From Ectocarpus siliculosus (lineage: Eukaryota > Sar > Phaeophyceae > Ectocarpales > Ectocarpaceae), in contig FN649741.1 of NCBI GenBank assembly GCA_000310025.1, forward strand, positions 7,120,983-7,184,982: DNA of 64,000 nt, in the 5' to 3' direction. A model generated the notes under the pieces. That model did no database searches. It was given only the letters and a program-made list of their open reading frames with translations, and was not told the DNA's origin. Shown here piece by piece: positions 45,901 to 58,720 of the stretch (position 1 is the stretch's first letter; every line of letters begins with the position of its first letter). Both the position numbers and the translations under genes were made by a program.

Positions 45901-46637
45901 AACTCGGAGCCCCAAACCTCCTGCGCACTGCGCAACCACACACACCACAGCCAATGTATTGGGATTTTAGTTGATGCGGCGACAAAGAGGGTGGTCGTGG
46001 AAGGTACATATTGTTGTAACGAAAAAGGAAAGGGAACAACTCAAAAAACAATGAGGAACCAATGGACAGAGCAAGAGATTTGGGCAACAAGACTTGCTTA
46101 TTGTACTGTAGACTGCTTTTATAATACAGCTACAGAAAGACTGTTGTACCAGTTCGACATAATACTCAGTACCAGTACTAGTATACTGTAAATAGACGGG
46201 GATGTGTTGAAAGAAGTCTCTGGGAGAAAGAAATGAAGTACAGGAGCAAAATGTGCCACCCGGCCTATAGCCTGGCAACAACTCCGGGGGCACCCCATCC
46301 ATTTGTAACTCTTTCATCGTCGAAGCATCAACAAAACGCTTCTGAACGACGAATGTGATCAGGTTCAAGAATTCTACACACACCATGACACCATGACCGA
46401 CCCGGGCAACAGGCTAAGAATTGGGCCCGTACTTGTCCGGTCCAGGGCCTACGTTTACATAATTTTTTACAAAATAAAAATAGCCGTGGGAGAGACTCAA
46501 CAATATTGAAAGACGCACTCGGGGCACACCAACACATAGAAATGAGTTCAGCAACATACATTGCCCATTGTTGGCGAGACGCAAGACCTCGATGCTAGGG
46601 TTAGTCGCGTGCGACAAAAAGCGTATGCATTCTACAT
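42991..46637. other. No supported gene
   Basis: The longest open frames are 43610-44209 on plus (199 codons) and 44932-45489 on minus (185 codons). Both lack recognisable motifs and have biased, low-information composition. A 114-codon minus frame (43042-43386) is likewise unrecognised. I cannot assign exons. Confidence 0.4.
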
Positions 46638-46952
46638 ACGGTCGCCCCGGTGGTCTAGTTGGTATCCTCGAAACCTTCTAGAGGTCAGGTCAGGGGTTCG
46701 AATCCCGGCGTAAGCGAGCTTTTCTTGAAAAATGAGTTTTCTCTCGCTTCCGCTCCTGGCCTTGTGGATAGCGCTAGTTCGTGTGTACACAGAGGGAAGA
46801 GAGTGCTGAACTATTCTCGCATTAAAAATCGAAGGCAAAGTACCGTAGGAGGGAAGGGTAGAGAGGGACTTTTCTGTGTGACCACGGGTTGGAATAAACG
46901 GCACTATTATAGTGCTGTGAGCGCTGATTTGAAGTGAAGACAAAAAAAAAAA
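46638..46952 (+). mobile_element. tRNA-derived SINE-like element, about 315 bp
   Basis: The head contains an A-box (TGGTCTAGTTGG, about 46651-46662) and a perfect B-box (GGGGTTCGAATCCC, about 46692-46705). A body follows and an A-run closes it (46940-46952). The acceptor stem pairs in only about four of seven positions (CGCC with GGCG), so it is not a working tRNA. Pol III transcription and LINE-dependent retroposition would be expected for such an element. Confidence 0.7.
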
Positions 46953-48128
46953 AACTCCCTAAAGTCGAATCCATCCATTTGAAATTAAGGAATAATAAAA
47001 ACACACACAGAAAGACTACCCATTCGAGATATACCCACAGTCGAACGAGATGTACACATGATATTGAAACCATGTTTCGTCCGGCAGAGTGGTACACTGT
47101 CACTCAAGTTAGAGGGTTCTTGCAAGGTCGTCTCGATTTGGGCGCCTACCGCAGTCTGAGAAAACCGTCTTGCGTGGCGTTGGCTGCGACTGGTATGCAC
47201 ACACGCAGGAAAAAAACTCACGAGGAAGAAAGGGGACCACAAACAAACTCTGTCCTCTCCTCGAGGCAAGGGCTGCACAAAAAAACAAAACCCGCAGGGG
47301 AGATGTCCCTATATGCTGTCTGGGAAACCGTAGACACAGGTACTTTCTGACGCTATGAATTCATTGCTAATCTGTCTCAGACTCTTGATAGAGATGGATT
47401 CGTTGTGTCATATTAAGAAAATAAAAAAAAACAGCAAAAAGTGACCCGAAGCAAGCAACCATTCATCACCCCAGAAAATAATTTGGGTACGTGTTGTACA
47501 GTGTAGCACAATTGAAGTTGGAGGTCGAGCAAGGCATGTACACATTGATCGACACATCCACCAAGCCACCGCAGACATTGGTCAGCAGACAAATAATCCT
47601 GAGACAATTGTATGCCCAGCATGCATAAAGGACGTGCAAGCCCGCGGGCAACACCACAGGCCATAAACGGCATGACCGTTCTGCCCGGCTGCCCTGTGCG
47701 CGGGTGTAGCCTTTTCTCGACAAACATAAAGAGACGAAAATGTTCAGGGAACGGCTGGAACGGCTACACACCGAAAATTCGAAATTAAGGGTGTCCCGCC
47801 CGCCCGCCAAAACATGGCCAAGCACCAAAGAGAGCTATCGAAACGGGCCCAAACTACGCACACAACGCCGCGCTAGTCAGCTCTCACCTCGTGCCTCTCT
47901 CTCGTATAATAGCTGCTATTTCTGACGCAGAGCAGGTTCAAGTTATCGTGTGTTCTCAGTCATAAATCACGCAAACTCGTGTATCATACAACCCCCCCCC
48001 CAGACGCACACGTTCGAACAGACAACATGCGCCCAATTTGCCACTGATATATAGATACATAAAGAGTGTTCGTAATACAACCCCCCATCGAGAAAACGGC
48101 TCTCTTCTCTCACCGCAATGAAGCCTAG
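46953..48128. other. No supported gene; 3' flank of the Gln/Ser-rich gene
   Basis: Only short open frames without motifs are seen. The right part should hold the 3' UTR of the minus-strand gene ending at 48129. Confidence 0.4.
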
Positions 48129-49797
48129 TTAGCGGCCGCCGCTCGCCGGTCTCATGAAGGGGCTCCCGCCAGAGCCGAATACTCTGCACACCAGGTTGCG
48201 CCGCTGCCCGCCGTCTCCGACCCTGTCGGAGAGCTCGCAGGACTGAATAATCCTTCCCGAGGACGACAAGACCGGGGACGTCGACATCACCTCGCTGCCG
48301 GCGATCGTGAGCGCTCCGACCGAGCTCGCGCGTCGCAGGGACGGTGCCGTAGGACCTGCCGCCGACACCGTCGCCGTTGCCGCGAAGTGGTCGTCCTGGT
48401 CGTCCTGTCCCAAGAGCAACGCCGACGTGGAGCTGAGGTGGTGGGGCGAGCCCATCGCAACGACGGCCGGGTTGTGCTCCACGATATATTTCTCGGCCAC
48501 GCTCCGGTCGCGCATGGTGATGCGCAGGTCCTTCAATCGTTGGGCCTGCGCGCTGGCCGTGCGGTCCATCGTGGGCTCGAGCACGCCGCTGCTGTAGCAC
48601 CCGGGTGCGGTTGGTATCATCGAGGGGGAGGGGGCGGGCGCGGCCTGCTGCTGAGAGGAACCGCCGACGACGACACCGCTGCTGCTTGCGCCGCGCCGAC
48701 CCGAGTTGGACATGAACACCGAAATACGGGGAGGGCGCACGGTGCCAGACGTCACATTCGTGGTGACCTTTATCGCTCCACCTGGCGGCGACGCCATTCC
48801 CCCCTGCTGCGGCGGCTGACTAGACCCCCCGTGTCTCGCCACGCCAGCCTGTTGCTGCGATACGGCGGGCGCCCAGCCCGCGCTGGCTGTGGTGACGCAA
48901 AAGCTGTGGCTTTTCTCCAACCCTTCTTGCTGTGACGATGTTGGCGGTGGACTTCGGTTCATCGAAATGGATGCCGTCGATGACCGGCGCTAATAACAAA
49001 GCGAGCACACAGTAGACCAAATAGCGCGTGGGAACACGAATAGAGGCGTAGCGGATGAGCAGGTGGTACATGAGGACACAAGCTTGGCCAGGGAGGAGAG
49101 ATCATCCTTTGCATAAATAGAAACTAGGAATACGTACGACAAGCTGGGCAGGGCAAAGACTTGAGGAAAACAGCGGAAAAAAACATCCATCACACACACC
49201 GCAACGTGGCGCCCCATGTCAGAGTTTTTTTAGGACTCAGCTTCACCCAACGCAGGTACGGAAAAAACGCTAACAAAACAACTTCAATACATGATGGGCG
49301 CAACGACATACCTTTATCACAGGGAAGACCGACTCCTTAGACACGAGCGCCTCATCCTCATCGTGCCGCTTTCGAGCCCTGGGCTTGCCCCCGCTCGGCA
49401 GGAGCAGGTTTGGGTTCACGCGTTGTGTGGGTTCACTTGACGTTGTTAGAGGCCACGCCTGAATCGGGAGTTGTTGTTGCCCGCCAGGAATCCAGCTCTC
49501 CTGCCCGAAGTCGGACACCTTCGGCTGGTGGCCGAACGTGCTGGCCGGTGATGGCGGCCCCTGGAACGCCGAGTTGGTGATGGCCATGTCCTGCTGGTGG
49601 TGCTGCTGTTGTGTGTCCTCGATTTCGCAGAACTTGAAAAAATCGCTCGTGCTATTGGGCTCGGCAAACATGGCGTCAAAACCTTCGAACCCGCCAAGGT
49701 CGTCCCCGAGCCCCATGCCAATGTCCATGTCCATCCCTTTAATCAGCTGCGAAGGCTCCGTTTCCATGCTCTCTCGCTCGCCTGTCCTACAGCCCAC
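48129..49797 (-). CDS. Gln/Ser-rich protein of unknown function, two exons
   Basis: Exon 1 is 49797-49312 and exon 2 is 48989-48129 (stop TAA). Donor AAG|GTATGT and acceptor TTATTAG fit in phase 0, giving PVIKRRSSTASIS across the join and about 448 residues. An internal ATG at 49767 (METEPSQLIKGMDMDIGMGL) is an alternative start. The N-terminal half is acidic and hydrophobic (DDLGGFEGFDAMF, DFFKFCEIEDTQQQHHQQD), like an activation region. A basic cluster (GKPRARKRHDEDE) could be a nuclear signal. The C-terminal half is Ser/Gln/Pro-rich with one helix-like block (LKDLRITMRDRSVAEKYIVE). No catalytic or DNA-binding domain was recognised. A nuclear regulator is a guess. Confidence 0.6.
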
Positions 49798-51765
49798 CGA
49801 TTCAGTATCGCGTCGGGGTGATGGGGAAAAGTGACAATGGCGCTATTTGTATGTGTGTCGGGTTGTTGAGGCGGCAACTGAACTTGGTTTGTATGAGCGG
49901 GGGGGGATACGCGAACTGGCATTTTTTCCCAATTTATTGCTGGCTCCCAGAGCACCTAGACAATTCTGGAGTAGTTTTCTCGAGAAATCGGGAAACAAAC
50001 GCGGAACCCTCCGGTGCGGCTGGTGATTGGCCAACAGATTTCTTGATTATGAAACGTCCGGCCAGCTAGCGACTGGTCCGACATTTTTCGAGATCGCCAG
50101 ATCCCAAAATCACGATGGTCTCCACGTCAGTGTAGGACACCACCACGACACCCCGCAGTGTAAAGAACAGCGCAGTCATCAGTAGTGCATGAAGTGTGCC
50201 GGCAAGAGTTGGCTGCCGCCATCATCAGGCAGGATGGATTCGACAGCTCGATGGAGATGAATCATGCAGATGGGAGATGGGAGCGTTTACAACTATGTAC
50301 GTTCAGATAGATGAACACTACAGTACATAAACACGAAAGACCGCACAGACGAAAGACCGCACAGACAGCGCCGTCCAATATTTCTCGTCCTGTGTCATTC
50401 CGATAATCGCAGTATACCCAAAGCAGTAAGAGTTATTTTGTCTTCCTGACATGCGTACAACCTGTGCATCTCCGTTCCCATGTTCTCTGTCGAAGAAGAG
50501 CAGGTTGTAAATAAAGTAAAATATATTTTTCCTAAAATAGATAGATAGCTTATCCGCTGAGACGAGAGTATAGAGGAGGGTAAAACAGTTTTTTTTGTAC
50601 CGCATCAATCAGTAACGGACGCCCTCACTTGAGGACGGATGGATGGATGCTCGACAACACGCTCGGCGATACATGTATGTATGTACGTGCATATTATATG
50701 CATGCATAGATGCGGAAGATCTTGATGGTGGGAACGCGTTGGAGTCGGATGGATGTGCGCGGTGCGAAGGAGTCCATAAACTCTACATTAGGCTAAGTAG
50801 TTGTGAGGGTTTAGGCATGATCATCGTATGTCACGCAGAGGGAGAGTACAGCTGTTTTAGACCATGCCCCAGAGAGAGGTGTGTGGGTACCTACCTGTGG
50901 ATTGCGGGTTCCTCATTGTTCTGCCTTGATATGTTTGATGAGTGTGGCCGTGGGGACGTGCGGGGTAATACTGCATGTATGTAATGTATGTACCTGCTGT
51001 GCTCTCCTAGTGCTGTGCTGCGACCGTTGGTACTGCTGCTGCTGCATCATTCTCTCCTCTACCTACCATCTACATCATTCTTTCCCCTACCTACATGGAT
51101 GCATAGTCTTGCCACACCACCATCTATCTTGTCAGAGCACAGACCGTTCTCTCTGGGAAGACACCTTCTTCGAGGATGGCTGTCGAAATCGGAGATACTG
51201 ATTACTTCTAACTTTGTTTTATAGGCAACTGTTGCTGCGAGTTTGGAAACGAGCCAAAACCAGTACTAAATGCTGCATTACACCTACCTGCTGACTACTA
51301 TAAATAGATATCTAAAGTTACTCAGTCAGCGAGCGACAAGAGACTTCTGTACAATCTTCATCGCAGACCTCCAATCACGCCGAAAAATATTAGTAGTTTC
51401 AGAGCCGGCTTTCCAACAAACGACTATTGTTGTACTCCTACTTGGTTGGATAGACTACCCGCCTCTCTCTTCCCATGTCCTGGGGTGCGTGACTGAGAGT
51501 CTTGACAGGTGAAAGGAAATGAAAACAAAACTACAAGGGACGTGTCGTAGACGTTTTTCACGCGGGCTCCTATCACAGTTTGGTGGTTTCGTTCTTTCAA
51601 TATATATTTGAATGTTGCCTAAAGAGGTGGTGCATACTGTCGAGGTGCCACTTTGAAAAAACTTGTTCCACACTCTGACGCTATAGATGAGAACTAAGCC
51701 CAACGCGGCGACTGCAAAGTAAAAGCAAGCGTAGCGGGGAGGAGAGGGGGGGTGATCCCCCAAAA
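49798..51765. other. No supported gene
   Basis: AT-richer sequence with short ATGT and GCAT repeats (50668-50710 and 50960-50990). Open frames of up to about 113 codons show no motif or splice chain. Confidence 0.4.
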
Positions 51766-51910
51766 ATGAATGTTGTGGGGGGGGAGGGTTGGGTGTTCTC
51801 ATGTAAACGCATGCCGTAGTTGTTGAACTATTGACCTTGTATCCCTATGATGCCGGGACGGAGCCATATGCATGCTGGGTTTTCGCCGGCCCGGGCTACG
51901 TTTCACAAGG
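51766..51910 (+). repeat. Diverged short copy of the poly-G-bounded repeat family
   Basis: A G-run and GGGTGTTCTCATG are followed by GCATGCCGTAGTTGTTGAAC and GATGCCGGGACGGAGCCATA. These match the first ~110 bases of the long copies with more substitutions and an extra GCATGCTGGGTTTTCGCCGG ending. Confidence 0.6.
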
Positions 51911-52386
51911 ATGAACCAGAAGCTGGTCATCGTCCTTGCGTTCGCTGTGCCCAAACCAGATACATTCGCCATGGGTTGATTTGGCATCCCGGCTAACCAA
52001 ACGGTTCGTCAGGCACGACTACGATTCAAGTACCGCAAGGGACAACGATCTTTGCGCGCTTATTCACAACAGGCCCGACGAAAACAGCGAACACGTCGCT
52101 TCGTGTGTGATACACTTGGAAGAGTACAATGTAGTTGGGGGCAGGGGGGGGGGGTGGAGGCGCGCCAAACTGAAACCCTTCAAAGCTCGGGCTATCAGAG
52201 AGAGAGGTTGCTTGGAGTTTGGGGGCGACTCGTTTTTGCTGGCTAGGGCCGTCGGACAACCTCTACGTTTGGGAAGAAGCAACGTTTAAGTAGCGCATGA
52301 CCGGCGTGTTGTGACGGCCTAAAGGGCTGGGGGGTAGCCATTGAAACGGTTGGTTTACGACCACCACCCATGCCGTACTGGTTTTG

Positions 52387-52557
52387 CCTTCTCGAGTAGG
52401 GTACCATGTCGATGGCGGTGGGNNNNNNNNNNNNNNNNNNNNNNNNNNNNNNNNNNNNNNNNNNNNNNNNNNNNNNNNNNNNNNNNNNNNNNNNNNNNNN
52501 NNNNNNNNNNNNNNNNNNNNNNCCTTCTGGAGTAGGGTACCATGTCGATGGCGGTGG
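52387..52557. other. Assembly gap (100 N, 52423-52522) between direct repeats
   Basis: A 35-base sequence (CCTTCT-GAGTAGGGTACC and what follows, to GGCGGTGG) stands immediately on both sides of the gap with one mismatch. Exactly 100 N is a conventional placeholder for a gap of unknown size. The missing sequence is probably a tandem array of this unit. Confidence 0.9.
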
Positions 52558-53139
52558 AACGGTTGTTCATATGGTGATCGAGTCACTTTGGAGGGTTTCG
52601 AAAAGGCGTAGTTACCGACGCTGAATACCCCATCAACAACAAGGGAGCATGTGAGGCTGGCAGGGAAGGGGGCAGGGGTGACAGTGACCAGGGCGATTTG
52701 GGAGGGGCGAATGGACTTCGGGGGAAAATAGTGTCAGCAGCGGCGAGGGCATGGAGGCTACGATTCATCATCTTCGTCGCTAGAATTGCAGTAATCGTGG
52801 TCCCCATGCCCTCCCCACTTCGTCTCGCTCGCACCCACCTCCCAGGTACATCTTCCAGCCCCCAGCGCTCTGAAACATCCCCCCCGCGCACGTGATTGCC
52901 GCCTCTGAAGCTCCCTCGTTGTTTCTTCTGGATTCTTCAGTATTCACGAAGGTGTCGGCTTGTCCAATCCCTCCGACGTCATTAGATCCTGGACCGAACA
53001 CGAGGCTCGCGGCATAATGACTATGCCACACCAGAGTCTTTGCCCCTTTCGTTGTGGTTGTTGTTGTGGTTGCTGTCGTTGTTGCTGTCGTCGTCGTTGT
53101 ATCGTTCGTTGTCATTAACCGGTATTGATGGGTGCTTAT

Positions 53140-53662
53140 TGTTTGCCTCTACGCATACACGTCCAACGGGAAGAACGACAAGCCGGTCCTTCACGTCGAG
53201 AACACGGCGGCATGGACGCGGACGGCGAGATACACGGCATGAGGATCTCGGACGACGGCGTTCGAATGTAACTGTCTACTCTCGACAGTTCGTGAATGCG
53301 GCAGGGAAACTCAGCAGGCGGGGTAGGTTGGTTGGTTCGGTAGGTTGACCGCACGGTAGTTTTTTAACTTCAACCTTACGACTACCGCTTGCATCTCAAG
53401 CAAGACCAGCGTAAGACCAGCGTAAGACCAGCGTACGTACGCGCAGGATCCTTCGGGAAAGTATAGTGGAGACCTGAAGGGTGATACACTCGCGGATTTT
53501 TGCTGGACCGGGGACACAGCAAAGCAGTTGAGGTTGATCCAGGGATTCCCCCCAGGGTTTCCAAATATTAGTCCTACACCTTGTTTGAGCGCATCGATCA
53601 CGGTGAAAGGAACCAACGAAACATTAGCTTATCTTGCTACATTTGGGTTTTATGTCAGGGTA
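53140..53662 (+). pseudogene. Carotenoid-oxygenase-like traces (tentative)
   Basis: Short readings in shifting frames resemble the N-terminal part of carotenoid cleavage dioxygenases (RPE65 family): NGKNDKPVLHVEN, then MDADGEIHGMRISDDGVR (compare FDGDGMIHxxRxxDG), then VTVYSRQFVNAAGKL (compare YxxRFVxT). After a good acceptor (GCGCAG), QDPSGKYSGD... runs open to SITVKGTNETLAYLATFGFY, which could match the family's GTANTxLxYH block. Two frame changes within about 100 bases mean it is either broken or I misplaced short exons. No complete gene can be drawn. Confidence 0.3.
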
Positions 53663-54611
53663 GGGTTGGGTGGGTCGGTCGGTCGGTCGATCGGGCGGCC
53701 TTGGTTCGTCGATCGCCCCGTAGTCGCTGCGTCGTTCGTCGCCGCTGTTGGGCGCGCTTGTCTACTTCGAAAACCGCTTCATGTCGAGGCCACCTCCATA
53801 AAGGTTCAAAAGCACAAACAAGAAGAAGTCTCGAAAAGGGGGGGGGGTAATATGGAGGCCACCATCATACCATTTCCCCAACGTCTGTTGAGGACGATTC
53901 CCTCTATCACCTTCATACCTGTAACTGCTGTTGTCTTTGTATGCCGTCCCATCTACTCTTGGCGCCGGTGGACACTGTCGATACACATTTGACGCACCAG
54001 TACATACTGTACTCACCGTCTCCCCCCGAAAATAGGAATGGACGTCGTTGGTCTAGACTATCCTGGTACGGGCGGGTACACCTACTATAATACCTGTCGT
54101 TGAAATCAAAACACGATCATTATGTATCGTGACAAGAACTTGACAGCCGTAAAAAGGCAGATATTTTGCTCGAGTTGGGGCAGCCTAAAAGCCACGAGCC
54201 TCGCGCAAAATAAGGAGTGTGGCGTGCACAAAAGAGGATCACAGACAGGACGAGAGGTATGATGTGCTTACAGCAGTATCTACATGATCAGAGGATGATG
54301 ATGGCTGGCCGTGTGTGCGTGGTTGCAGTTAGTTGTGGTGCAGCACGCAGGCGAGATCAAAACTTACTTTCACGTTGAGATTACGCAATCGCAGAAGAAA
54401 CAGCTGAACAATACAAGACTCCTTAGAAACGAGCTGTCGGCCACCCGTCGATTACAATAAGGTAGCGATGTGGTGCAACTTCTGTACAGCGTATGTATTA
54501 GTCTATAGCAACCTCTTTCAACCAGCCCATGATGGATTTGTATGTACGACCATTCACGGCACGACACGCCGTCGCCCCCTCCCCCCCTCCACTCATCAAC
54601 GCCAAGCCGTG

Positions 54612-57600
54612 ATGCCTCTTCCCGCCACCACGCCAGGAGACATGGAGAACGAAAACATTTGCCCAAAACACGGACAGCATCCATCGCACGACAGCGAGAC
54701 GCATTGCACGCGAGAGGGAGGAGACAGTGAGCCAGGTGGATCCGGCGGGGCCCAGCTTGAATCATGCCAAGGGCAAAGCCTGCCGCTCTGGCGGCCGCTA
54801 ACAAAGACCTTCCTCAAAGTGAGACACATCAACAAGCGCGGGGGTGTGGCAAAAATCGGAGTACGCATACATACGCTGCTCCTGCTTTTGTTGTTCATAT
54901 GTCTAGGGTGGTCGAAAGAAGCAGCTTAGTGTTTCGTTATTGTGGCAAGCCGCATTCGTTATTGTGGCAAGCTCATGATCTCCACCCTGGGATGGAGGGT
55001 TGCGAATCTCCGGAAGCCTTCGTGTAGTATGCCGTTGATGGAATCGAAAACAGAGGCGGCAACAAAACCGACGTGCTTGTTGCGCCCGCCCGAAGTTTGA
55101 CACAAGGAGGGAGAGCTGCGGTGCAGTTTGTCCGCGAGAGCCATGTTCTTGTTTCCCATTTCCCCTGGCCAGGATGTTGGCCTGCGTGGCTTCACTCACG
55201 GTGCTCTTTCCCCCTCCCTCTCGTTAGTGCGCCAAGAGGTATCCCCACTCACTATCTTACAATATTCAGCAGTCACTACTTTTGCAATTCTGCGCCCGTT
55301 CTTGACTCTCGGTATGTGTGGTTTGCCTGTCTCTCCCCCGTTTTGCTTGTTTTTTTATTTTTTTTTTCGCCCCCCCCCCCCCCGCGCGCGCAGCCAGACT
55401 GGGAAGCTCGCGACGTCAAAGGAAGAATTGTGTACATCAACCACACCACAAGGGTGAGCCTTGTCAGCAAACCTCTTGTTCGTTCTAAGTACATCCCGCC
55501 TGGGGTCGGGGGGATATGAAACCCCGCTGTTGCCCGGTGGAAATGGAATTTTCTTTTTTTTTGGGAAGACGAACGGCCAAAGAGGGTGGTGCCGCCAGGC
55601 AGCGGCGGCAGGGGGAGGGTTCCATGGAGTATGGGCTAATTCCATCCTCTGCTGCTGTGCGGGTCCTGTTGTTGCTGCACCCTCGCTTTGCTGCGGTGTG
55701 TTCACTGGCGCGCGCTTTCATTCCGAAAAGTTCGTTGCTCCCAGATGCTGCACGAATTCGCATTCATAACAGAAGCTGTGGTGTGTGGGAGTACGGCGGT
55801 AGAGCGAAAACTGATTTTTTATGTGCACTGCTGTGCGCACGCAGCTTCCCTGTTGGTGATTGAACAACAAGGTAATTGGTGTCGTCCATGAAGGCACCGG
55901 CAAAGCGTTTGCTGCGCATGTAAACACACATGATGGCAAAAAACAACGACCACCTGGCCCAACGTTGGGCAACGCTGCTGACAAGGCCAATGCCGATCAT
56001 ACCACCTCGCTACTGCTGTACCATCTTCTGCTCTCCATTTGGGTAAAGAAGTAAGCTTGTAGTATGCCTCATGGCACTCGAGTAACACGGCGGACTGCTG
56101 TATGATCGGTTTAAAAAACTTCGATATCGACAATTAGCAAGTTCTTCTTACACCACGGACCATCGCGTCAGCAGTCCGGGCACAGCAGTGTCGCTAACAG
56201 GAGCCGTGCCCTGTTGGAACGGCTTCATCTGCTGTTCGAGAGAATACTGTCCCCCAATGGGCCGGGTTGTGTTCCTGCAGCAGCAGACTTCGACTTTTTC
56301 ACAGAGTGGGAAAAAAGGAAAATCTGATATTTGTTGATCCTGCTGTGCACACCTCTTTGTCCTAAATACATAAACGTCGACTTCAACAAGGGAAGCCAGC
56401 GCATGCCCGTTCTGTTGCTGTCATTATACATGTCATCGATCCGTGGCACTGCAGCAGTGTATTGTGCACGACAAAAATTGGTGTGCAATATTTTTGCTAA
56501 CGGTCCGCTGCGGTGTAATTGTGTTGTACGACGTTCTGCGCTCTCATGATTGTGTGTATAGAGTCTTGTTGGAAATGAAACCCTTGGTTTTGACACACGA
56601 TACATGAACACACACACACCCCGCGTCGCGCGTTCAAAACCAGACCACGCAATGGAGCAAGCCCAAGTTTTCGAGCAAGAAGGGAGTGGCCACGGCGGAG
56701 CCGGTGGCCAGTGCGCCCAGCAAGAGTGCGCCCAGCAAGAGTGCGTCCGGCAGGGCTAACGGGGGCGCCGCCGCCGGTCCCGCTGGCGGGGGCAGCAAAG
56801 CAGCAGGGCCCGTGACGGCAACACCAACCCGCCTGAGGGGAGCGAACTTTAACAACAGCGTTCCCGGGAGCAACTTACCGGCCCCCGCCGGCGTCGCGTC
56901 CCGCGCGGTCACCACGGTATCATCGCCGTTGCCCGCAGGTGAGGCGACCGCCGCGGTCTCTACGAGAGAGAGAGCTCAACCATCTCTGTGTCCTCCTTTA
57001 TAGCAGCAGATGCACACCCTTGTGGTTTGTAGTACATACAGCGTTCCCGTTGGTGTAACATTTGTTATGAACCGCCAAGATTTGGGTTTGGTCATGCGCT
57101 CAAACACGTCCGCTGTATGGGGTGAAGCTTGCAAGCGTTCTGCTGCTCTGCTGTTTTGGACATTGTGGGTATTCCGTGGTGTTCGTAGGAATTCCCGCGG
57201 CGTTGCTGTTGCTGTTGCCGCCGCCGCCGCCTTAATCATGAGGATTTGCAATTGTTTAGGCCTTGTTGATTTTGGCACGCCGTTTGAGAAAGAAGACCGA
57301 CCACAATCGCGTGTTGGATCGTGATCGATTTTTTGTCAGGAATCTCAAGGGCGTGGAATGCGCCCGTGTGTTTAGTTTTAGCATGGCCCGCGCTACCCCG
57401 CTGACCAATGAAAATACGTCAGTCTCAGTTCGGCTAAAAACATACTTACCATATGCTTGGTTGTTGGTGACTTGTTTTCCTCCTCGCTCGCGTGTGTATT
57501 TTTTCAGGTTGGGAGAGCAAGATTATCGATGGGAGGGTGGTGTACATCGATCACGCTAACCAGGTGAGGAACGTGAAGTGAAAAATATGATACAGCGGAA

Positions 57601-58688
57601 GGGGTCCCTGTTTAATGCCGCCTATTTCAAGCTGGTTGCCCTGTTTCAGGCCGGTGAAATCGCTTCGCACAGAAGGAATATTCAAGTTGTGTCGTACTCT
57701 GAATTGTGCCGGGTGTCCGATATAAGGCCGGAGCTTTCCCTTGAACCAAAGCTGCCTCACTCAGGGACTTCTGCTTCGATATACGGTCGGGGTTGCTGTT
57801 GCCCTTGAACCGTCGCAGCGTTACACAAGGGCCTCTGTGTACCAAGTACAACAGCAATGTGTTGGTTCATGGTCGTGTGAATGTGGGTACGGCGGTGGCT
57901 GTGCCCCGTGTTGCAGGTTGTCGTTAACGTTGTCGGACCGCGAACGTTTTGCATTCCTTACGCTCAACCGGAGCAGTCGTCGACGAAATCACCAAATACT
58001 GCACATATCACGTCTTGCTTTCATCAGCAGAACTTGTCCCTGCCTGAACCATCTACAGCAGTAGCACTCCCGAGTTTGCCACCATTGTACCCAGCTTTTG
58101 TCCTCTCAGACCTGCCACTCCATCGCTTGCAACGTATGGTACGGTTGCACTCTCTCGCACAAACGTGATTTGTGTCGTTTCAGAGAACCTCCTTCGAGCG
58201 ACCCCGCGGGCAGGCCGGAGGGTTGCCCCAGAAGCCAAGGCCTCTTAGCGCGAGACGCCAGATGGGCGTTGGGGTTGATGGCGAGCTGGTGCCACACTCC
58301 AACGGCGCTGAGACAAACCTGGGTAGGTACATCGCTGGTGCAGGGGTGCATGCGCAGTTGGGGGGGGGTTGCTGGTTGTACCCAGTCATCTCCGCTCCGC
58401 GGATATGTGCATCCCTCTACCGGGAGTTGTCCGACGTATTTGGTACCTACAGCAGTTGGGCGTTTGGACGTACCAAACAATAGGAAGAATGACGGGAGGC
58501 TCCTGTGTGGCCTTCTCCCCGAGTGACCCCGGCTGATGCTTCCGAAAAAACAAAACCGGGACGTGCAAAAGTTGACTTACAGGATGACGTAAATAGGACG
58601 CCACACACCACACACACGTGTAAGCGTCTTCCCTTCGTGCTTCCTAAGGTGCCGCACTATGTTCTGTTGGCAATCGACGCGCTTCTCT

Positions 58689-58720
<32 letters not shown>

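Noticed and set aside
46638-46715. Functional tRNA gene
   Set aside because: A- and B-boxes are present, but the acceptor stem pairs in only about four positions and an A-tailed body follows, which fits a SINE.
54764-54820. Alternative WW-gene start at 54764 (MPRAKPAALAAANKDLPQ)
   Set aside because: Its phase at the 54819 donor does not match the phase-0 acceptor at 55394, whereas the frame from 54612 does.
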